From Gnetum montanum (lineage: Eukaryota > Streptophyta > Gnetopsida > Gnetales > Gnetaceae), in the NCBI GenBank assembly GCA_015680685.1, contig MNCI01029717.1, positions 1-59,217 of the forward strand: a stretch of 59,217 nucleotides of DNA, given 5' to 3'. Under the pieces are notes generated by a model that was given only the letters and a program-made list of their open reading frames with translations, was not told the origin of the DNA and searched no databases. Of the stretch, positions 52,561 through 59,217 are shown one piece after another. Position 1 is the first letter of the stretch; each line of letters begins with the position of its first letter. The position numbers were made by a program, and so were the translations under genes.

Positions 52561-55176
52561 GATCCTTGGTAGAGTTTAGTTTGAAGGAGGCCCAAAGAAA
52601 TTTGATATGGAGGAAGAGGCAGGAGTAGGGTTATCAATCGTGGATGTAGTTGAGGGCTTTAGTGGACTATGGGGTCGAAAGAAAGGTCTTTTCTTTGATT
52701 GAGCATTCAACACCTCTGATTGATGATTAGGTTGCAAATTAACAACTCTCATAGCATTGCATTATTGTGGTTGAGCTGGCAATTCACCCTGCATAGGCAG
52801 AGGAGTAGGTGGTAGTTGTGCAACTGGAGGAGGATTGTATGCAAGGATAGGAGGAGGATAAGGATAGGAGGTGGCATCCCTTCTTTCATGTGGAAAAGTA
52901 GTTCAATAGTAATCAGAAGGGTGGTAGTAAGGCTAAATATTAGAAATGTGACTAGAAAAGTCACATAGAGACATGGGTTGCTGAATGTGATAACCATATG
53001 GATCAGGCTACCGGTAAGGGTATTATTGCCTTGGCAGTGCAAATGCCCATGATTGTGGTTGTTTCCATTGTTAGTACTATACGTATGGTTGTAGTGGAGC
53101 TCCACTAGGATAATACAGTTGTTGTTGGTGGAACTACCTGAAATTACCTTGAGGATAAGACAACCTTTTGGATGTTTGCCTTTGTGTAAGTCGTGGATGT
53201 AAGGCATACACCCCAGACTCCTGAAGATGTGACACAATAGGATAACATCCCTTAGGATGTTCATATTGGAAGACATCACATCCATGATCACCAACTAATT
53301 CACTATCTGCAACCTCTTCTATTGTAGCAATTTTGCCCTTACCTTTGTCATATGCACATTTAGCTTCCTTGTGCCTCCTGCGCTCACGGTCACACCTTGT
53401 TCTTTGGACTCTTTCACTATTTTGAGGATAGCTTGAAATCTGCTATCCATGGAGTTCCTTAANCGGTCACACCTTGTTCTTTGGACTCTTTCACTATTTT
53501 TAGGATAGCTTGAAATCTGCTATCCATGGAGTTCCTTAACTAATCAACCTTGGCCATAAATTTAGATTAAATTGTTGAAGTGACAACTCTTTCTTATGAA
53601 TCCTCTCATCAAATATGGATTCATCCTCACTATCGTAGAATTGAACCTCCCTCTTGCATATGGAAGGATCATAGTTGTACTCCTCTGCACTTTCTCTTTT
53701 TCTTAGTTCACCCTCCTCTTTGGTGACTTGCTCTATTAACCTTTGTACCTAATGGACAGTTAGTTTTGACAATCGCCCTTGGGCATAAACACTAAGGGTT
53801 TTCCTCATTTCATTACGAAGCCTTTCTACAATGTGGTGAAGTTGAGCCAATTGAGAATAATCATGGCCAGGGCATTTGTGCATCAAGACATAGTATCAGC
53901 CAATGGCAACATACAAGGGTTCGTGTGTTCCTTGTTTCCACCCTTGAATTTGCTTGCTTAAGTTGCATATCCTAGAGTATGTTTGATAGTTATCATTGAA
54001 CATCTCAAGCATGGTATTCCATCGTTTGATAGATTCTAGTTCTAACGACCAATACCAGTTCTTTGCTTCTTTGATGAGTGTCCTTGGGAACAACTTCAAT
54101 TTTTTCCACTAGTTCTCTATGTTTTACAAGGCACATGCATCTTGAAAAACTTGAAGATGATTTTGTGGATCAGAGTTATATCCTCCTTCAAATCAAGGAA
54201 CATTGTTCATGTCTAACCATTTAATACGATGATCTTTCACATGCCTTGTTTGGATTCTAACTACCTTCGCAATGTTAAGCATACTTTAGGTAGTAAATAG
54301 AGGCTTATCGAGGCCTTGATCATGGTGCCCATGATGCCCTCTACTACCCCTTCATTCATGGTGATGTGCCTCTCTTAAACAACCACACCCCTAATCTTGT
54401 CTATCCTAACGATCCCTTTGGTTATTTTCATCATTTCCATTGTTGTGCTCATTTTGATCACCTCCATCATGATCTCACATTCTGTGGTCATCGTCAGAGC
54501 CAAAAGAAGCAGAAGATGACAAAAGGGAACAGGAAGGAGAATTAGCATCATCATGGTACCTACTATTGCCTCTTTGGCACTCGCAACCATGATCACGATT
54601 ATGCTTCCCATCAACATCCTTATCTTGACTTGTCCCTCTGGATCCTTCTTTGTCATCTGATCCCTTGTTACTAGAATCAGGATTGTGAACTGTGGAGTGC
54701 AGACTCTAGTTTTGACCTTCATTACTAAAGTCAAAGAGAGGAGCATCATTGTATGGAAAATCCCTAGAAAAGGGTTCTCCACTAGCTTGTTGGTACAACA
54801 TGAATGGAGGATTGTTAAGCCCTTTTCCCTTTGAAAAATCATAGTGCTATTCTAGCTACCGATCTTGCAAGCATTATGCTTCAATGGGATGATTATCCTT
54901 GGCATTGACATCTTTCACATTATACTCCCCATGGCAATCTTGAAGACCACATCATGAAAAAATTTGATAGAGCATTGCAGGAGTAGCCTGATTAGGCAAC
55001 AACACAATGTTGGCCTCCATGCCACGCCACCATTGCTATTCATCCTAGTGTAGGATGAAGGTGAAGTTTAACATGTGCTCGTTAGGATGGGTATATATAA
55101 TTCAGTACTGTTGAGGCTTTTTTGAATGAATGTTATTAGCCTTGGGTGGAGAAGCGCTCCTATGAAAAGAAGACAT
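52561..55176 (-). pseudogene. Element D gag
   Basis: Minus strand, starting at 55176 with MSSFHRSASPPKANNIHSKK, matching the start chosen for B. N-terminal domain, then a Ser/Asp/His/Arg-rich linker (about 54800-54350), a capsid-like region with LKLFPRTLIKEAKNWYWSLE and IQGWKQGTHEPLYVAIG (53896-54099), a helical Glu-rich part (about 53800-53560), the zinc-knuckle-like G-C-D-V-F-Q-Y-E-H-P-K-G-C (about 53285-53245, one Cys changed to Phe) and a Pro/Gln tail to about 52600. A 76-bp direct duplication at 53387-53539 around an N is probably artificial. Confidence 0.85.
53387..53539. repeat. Direct duplication of 76 bp around a single N
   Basis: 53387-53462 and 53464-53539 are almost identical (CGGTCACACCTTGTTCTTTG ... 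GGAGTTCCTTAA) and meet at the N at 53463. Likely unmerged overlapping contig ends. Confidence 0.85.
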
Positions 55177-55316
55177 TTTCAGTTAGCAAATAAAAATCAC
55201 AATGTGCTCTGAGAATTTTTTGTTGTAATTGTGAAATAAGATATGACTCTTAAGCTCATTCCAATGATTTAAATACTTTCACTGGGTCCTAGATAGCACA
55301 CAAAACAACAAAAAGA

Positions 55317-55334
55317 TCCTTGGCAATGATGCCA
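55317..55334 (-). promoter_or_regulatory. Element D primer binding site (tRNA-Asp type)
   Basis: Minus strand TGGCATCATTGCCAAGGA, one base from the LTR. Five differences from TGGCGCCGTTGCCGGGGA, all G-to-A or C-to-T. Confidence 0.75.
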
Positions 55335-55335
55335 A

Positions 55336-56159
55336 TGATGAGCGGCAAGGTACCCCTACACCCAACCATATGAATCACTAAGGTGTTACGTGTGATCCAG
55401 TAGAATTCCAAGGACCTATAGTTATCTCACACACTAGTTTCTCTTGGAAGTGAAATGACATTGAGTACGTTTGTTGTCTTTCCAACTACACTTGTGAAGT
55501 TCAAGGGTATGGTTTAAGTGTAACTGAGGTATATGATTTTTCTTACTTTATATTTTATGGATTTGGTTGCCTACAACAAGAATGAAGAGTAGAGTAATTA
55601 AGGATTTAATGCATCTATTGCCTAGCTAGCCTAACATAATTAACCACCCCAATTTCCTAAACACATATAGCATTGCTAGGCTACCAAATGTTAAGCGTTG
55701 TTGGATTACCAAGTACTATATGAATGCTCAAAGTGGTTGTGCTCATGTTCATTAATCAACTGGAAATAAATTACTTAATTCAAATACATTAAAGTGAGTA
55801 ATAAAGCAAAGTGCAATAAAGAAAATATTAAGCTATTCTTAGTGCTAAAAGGATTTTCAAAAGAGTTCATTTTATTTCCATCACACTGCTGCGCTTAGGT
55901 ACATTAGTGCTCGAATAAAGAACCGTACACACTTTAGACTCCTTCTATGGGCACTCAGAAAATATTCTAACTCTAGGGAGAAGAAACAACAAGAGCTTCG
56001 CTACCTTGCTTGAAAATTGAAAACTAACTAATGAAAAAATTCTGAAAATTGGAGCCCTTGCATGGTATTTATAGGCTTAGGGTATATACCCTAACATTGG
56101 ATCTAGGCCTTGATGTTACATATTTGATGTTGCGACTGACATCAAATAGTGATTCATCA
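55336..56159 (-). repeat. Element D 5' LTR (824 bp)
   Basis: Plus strand TGATGAGCGGCAAGGTACC to AATAGTGATTCATCA. TATA on the minus strand at 56066-56075. Collinear with 46220-47073. Confidence 0.9.
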
Positions 56160-56164
56160 ACTAT
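56160..56164 (+). repeat. Target-site duplication of element D, right copy
   Basis: ACTAT, one transition from ACTGT at 46215-46219. Confidence 0.7.
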
Positions 56165-56811
56165 TATTGTGGAGGGTGTTAAACCCAAAATATATATATA
56201 TTAAAAATAGAAATCCATAATACAAAAGCAAAGGAGTACTACAAAGAGAAAAAACTCCAAATCAATAAAAAGAAAAGGACTAATTGTTTTGAGGATGTCT
56301 TTTAGATTTTCATTTTTACAACTAATCCTAAAAAGTCTTTTCTCTTAGGTAGGAAATTAAACATTCCATGAAAAGATTAATATTGATTAGAGAGGGAAGA
56401 AGCCCCTACCCTATCAATAGAATCATCATTATTAAAAAATATTATCTTCATATCTTTACCAATAGCTACAAATGAATTATTAGTAGTTATAATATATTGA
56501 ACATGTTTATTTTGAATATTTGACATGTAATCACATATAGATAGACTTCCTCAATGTTTTTTAGTATGAAGAACTAACTAAAAACCATTTGAATCAACAA
56601 TAGGATTCTATGAAACTTGAGGAACACAGGAAATTTTATTGTTAAGCCCTTCTTTAGTGATCACAAGCATATGAGAATATTTTATTAATATTTTATTTCC
56701 ACTTCAATAGAGGTTAATTATTGGTACTAATTCTTAGGATCATTATTTTAATACTTGATCTATGAGGTGTTAGAAAAATTTCTAAAGAATATTTTATCAA
56801 AGCCTAGCATT
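56165..56811 (-). other. Unidentified coding-like stretch left of element E
   Basis: Minus strand, one frame from about 56670 to 56230 with few stops: MLVITKEGLNNKISCVPQVS, CDYMSNIQNKHVQYIITTNN, FVAIGKDMKIIFFNNDDSID and HGMFNFLPKRKDFLGLVVKM. I do not recognise it. It lies where element E's extra ORF would be expected but shows no similarity to that of A or C. It might be an inserted fragment of another element. Confidence 0.35.
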
Positions 56812-56981
56812 TGATACCCCCATGATGAAAAGTGACATAGTTGAAGCTCGAAGATCGAAAAATGGGTAGAAATGGGTAAGCAGTGAGAAAGTTATGGCTC
56901 TTGGAAGATTCTAGGCTCTAAAAAATTACAAAAACTCCTTTGGCTCTAGATGAAAAATGTGAAAAATGAGCTAAGTGTCAC

Positions 56982-57065
56982 ACATATTTATAGGATTATT
57001 GCACTACATCGATGGAGCTATGTTAACATAGTTGATCGCATCAATGAAGATGTGTTGACGTAGCT
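56982..57065 (-). promoter_or_regulatory. Element E internal U3-like promoter
   Basis: Minus strand: ATCGATG/ATCAATG/TTAACATAG short repeats at 57007-57060, then CCTATAAATATGTG at 56982-56994. Downstream sequence (GAGTTTTTGTAATTTTTTAG, CCATAACTTTCTCAC) matches element A's at 6700-6760 closely. Confidence 0.55.
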
Positions 57066-58479
57066 ATTCATAGCTATGTTTTAAATTTAAATTTTGAGGG
57101 AATTTAGGAGAGCTTGGAAATAAAAAATAAGAGTCAAATGGAAGCTAGAAAGTCAGGAAACCAAGGTAACAACATTTGATGAGGTTCTAGTTCATGAATT
57201 AGAGTGAATTGAGAATATGGAATGAGCAAAGATAAGATGTTCCTAAGGCAAAATTAGCACAAAACTAGATGATTCAAGCTATCAAGGTTATCATAACCAA
57301 ATTAAGACCTATGGTTACGGAGTTTAAACTAAAAGAAACAAAAAGCTATGCAAGTGGGTCCTCCCTAAAGTAGGTTGATACCAAAAAATGTCCTTGCATA
57401 ATCCCATCACAAGGAGTTTGTAGGCACCCTAGATAATGAATGATGGTTCAGGTTAAACATCATATACTTGGAAGGGATTACTTAGGATCATGTAATTTAC
57501 AAAATGAAAAGTAATAGATGACCATAGTACTGGGTAGTGAGGTGATGAAATCAAGTACAAGAATGATTATGAGAGAGATTAGAAGAGGAAAATTCAGATC
57601 ATAGTCACAAGAGATCCTTTTATGGAATGTGTGATTAGAATGATCCTAATATCGGTTTGTTTAGAGTCTAGACCAAGTTCATACCATTTTTAGTGGCTTC
57701 AGATTGATGCATACCTTCTTTCCTACCATCATGTGTCAACAACAATCACAGAGAACAATCGTCACTCCAGAAAAAGAAGAAAAGAGAAGGAAAAAGTATT
57801 TACATATTATTGAAGGAACAACTTTAGGCATGGGTAACATGTCTTTCTATCCCCATAACTAGTGCTTATATCCTAAAATATCTTTAAATAGGTATGCGTT
57901 TATTCCTTCTTGTTTATTTTTTTTATGGAATGGGAACCACATGTTACAAAGACATACTTCCTTTTACAATTTATAGGAGTGATGATATGTTTAGTGAGGA
58001 TCCATAGAACTAAAGAAGAGAACTCAACAAATCTTCTTGAGGCCATACCATTTTTGATTCCCACTTGATCCTTTTCCAATTTGTTGGGTAATGGGATCAC
58101 ATGTTACTTTTTAGTTTTCATGTGAAAGAGCCATCATGCTTCCAAGATATAAATCTATTGATGAGACAAATGAAATGGATGGATGTTATGAGCTCACTGC
58201 TTAGTACCATTGAAACACTAATACCTTATTAGTAGAGATCATAATCCAAAAAAAAAGTTGACCTATAGAGATGATTACAATCTTGATAGCTGCATTTAGT
58301 AATCATCAAAGTTAGTAATAATAATGGAATAAAATCAAATATCGTAAATAAAGTCAAAATAAAGTAAAATTAAAATATCTAAAATAAATATTAAAGAGTA
58401 AAGAAAATAGAAAATGTATAAAGAATGATGTAAAACAAAAAAGATGAAAGACTTTTATCCCCTCCAAGGTATTAGAGTA
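57066..58479 (-). other. Element E 3' noncoding region
   Basis: Holds the purine-rich block at 57349-57400 (plus strand CAAGTGGGTCCTCCCTAAAG ... TCCTTGCATAA) and a diverged hairpin-like block near 57880-57965 (AACCACATGTTACAAAGAC). The small frame at 57900-58100 spans this block and is not conserved elsewhere. Otherwise AT-rich. Confidence 0.6.
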
Positions 58480-59217
58480 GATAGTCTCCTCCCCTATGAC
58501 TAAGTTGGAAGGAGGAGATTTAAGAAGTGAAGTGAGATTATTCCCAGGCTAAGGCATTGTGATTATGGCTGGTTACTTATAAGTTTGGTAAAGGGTTTTA
58601 GTTGTTAAATGTTGACCAACATATGCTTTTAAGAGCTTGTTGGGTGGTAAATTATCATAGCCCTAGAAGGACAAGTTACATGTACAATGTATGGTCCTTT
58701 ACATAATGTTTGGAAGTTAGATCATTGAGGCACATGCATGAAATTCCAATAGAGAACCTTATCTCCTATTTTTGAATTTAACTTTTCTCATTCATGCATC
58801 ATGACATTGTTTGTGGTATGTCTTGTGTACTTCATTCATCATAAGAACTACTCTTCAGTTTTCATCTAGCATGTTGAGTGTCATTAGTCTTTCTTTATGT
58901 GCTAAGTTAATGTCTAGGCCAAACTCACATGCAGTTATGAGTGTATGAAGTTTGGTTTGAATTGGAAGTCTAATTTTCCATATGCTAAATCATATGGAGA
59001 GTAGCCTTTAGGAAGTTTTCATGTTGAGCAATACTCCCATAGGGCAGCATTAAGTTTGGCACTCTAGTCTTTCCTATATCTACTAATGGTCCTTGTTAGG
59101 ACTTTATTAATCTCCCTATTAGTTATCTCAACTTAACCATTGGCTTGGAGATGATAGGGTCTTGTAAGTTTATGTTCCATCCCTAAGCATTGCATTAACT
59201 TACAAAAGATAGCACCT
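58480..59217 (-). pseudogene. Element E integrase, C-terminal half
   Basis: Minus strand from the window edge: KLMQCLGMEHKLTRPYHLQA (about 59205-59150), VEITNREINKVLTRTISRYR with the catalytic Glu, LPKGYSPYDLAYGKL (about 59020-58970), MTLNMLDEN (about 58880), and a tail that ends with the CAACTTAGTCATAGGGG motif near 58490. Stops occur throughout. Homologous to 20770-21455 in element B. Confidence 0.8.

Larger units (their letters stand above)
46220..56159 (-). mobile_element. Element D: full-length Tat/Athila-like gypsy retrotransposon
   Basis: Two LTRs (55336-56159 as 5', 46220-47073 as 3'), tRNA-Asp-type primer site, gag, protease, RT, RNase H, integrase, 3' region and PPT on the minus strand, about 9.9 kb, flanked by a near-perfect 5-bp duplication. 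It has no extra ORF and no internal promoter, like B. The LTRs differ by scattered substitutions over their whole length, so it is an old insertion. An inverted duplication at 51843-52334 around an N and a direct one at 53387-53539 are probably assembly errors. Confidence 0.92.
56812..59217 (-). mobile_element. Element E: 3' part of a Tat/Athila-like gypsy element
   Basis: Minus strand, entering from the right edge: integrase (58480-59217), 3' noncoding region with both conserved blocks, and internal U3-like promoter (56982-57065), then the TCATGGGGGTATC motif at 56812-56824 that A and C also have in this place. Beyond it homology is lost, and no LTR of this element is seen. Confidence 0.7.

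Overview
This window looks like gene-poor, transposon-packed DNA from a seed plant with a large genome. The evidence is AT-rich sequence made almost entirely of decayed LTR retrotransposons, Ty3/gypsy polyproteins of the Tat/Athila type, tRNA-Asp-like and tRNA-Met-like primer sites, a plant-type 5S rRNA-derived segment, and C-to-T decay with a CHG bias that suits heavy cytosine methylation. A gymnosperm would fit, but the sequence does not prove it. I see no intact cellular gene, no tRNA gene and no prokaryotic feature.

Layout. Element A (+, 1-10381) is the 3' part of a Tat/Athila-like element: gag, protease, RT-RNase H, integrase, a long 3' region, an internal U3-like promoter, an extra ORF with a 'putative plant transposon protein' (Transposase_32-like) domain plus coiled coil, a polypurine tract (PPT) and the 3' LTR. 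A hAT transposase relic (about 10600-12350) and a stray protease fragment (13540-13790) follow. Element B (+, 14469-23671) is the best-preserved copy: 5' LTR, tRNA-Asp-like primer site, gag-pol mostly in one frame, and a truncated 3' LTR joined to the tail of another element, F (23672 to about 25560). Element H (-, 25817-30807) is a different LTR element with a tRNA-Met-like primer site. It has no recognisable gag or pol and carries an intronless relic of a CCR4-type deadenylase gene and a 5S rRNA-derived segment. A LINE relic (30964-32870) and the edge of another LTR element, I (33197 onward), come next. Element C (-, 34577-42669) has two LTRs and a perfect 5-bp target-site duplication (TSD). 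It has lost all of pol and keeps only a shortened gag and the extra Transposase_32-like ORF. After a 717-base assembly gap (43459-44175) come a pol relic G (+, 44176-45760), element D (-, 46220-56159; two LTRs, near-perfect TSD, gag-pol, no extra ORF), an unidentified coding-like stretch, and the integrase and 3' end of element E (-, to the window edge).

How it fits together. A, B, C, D and E are one related family. They share LTR ends (TGATGA...TCATCA), the stretch before the PPT, and two noncoding blocks in the 3' region. Two forms are visible: without the extra ORF (B, D) and with it (A, C). E has the internal promoter region, but the ORF is not recognisable downstream. C is a pol-less element and would have needed enzymes from elements like B or D. 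Where the internal promoter is present, its short dyad repeats resemble those in that element's own LTR. No copy could function now: stops, frameshifts and deletions are everywhere. The most interesting items are the pol-less gag + Transposase_32 element with its 883-codon, indel-free but stop-ridden frame; the internal U3-like promoter; and the retrotransposon holding a captured CCR4-like gene.
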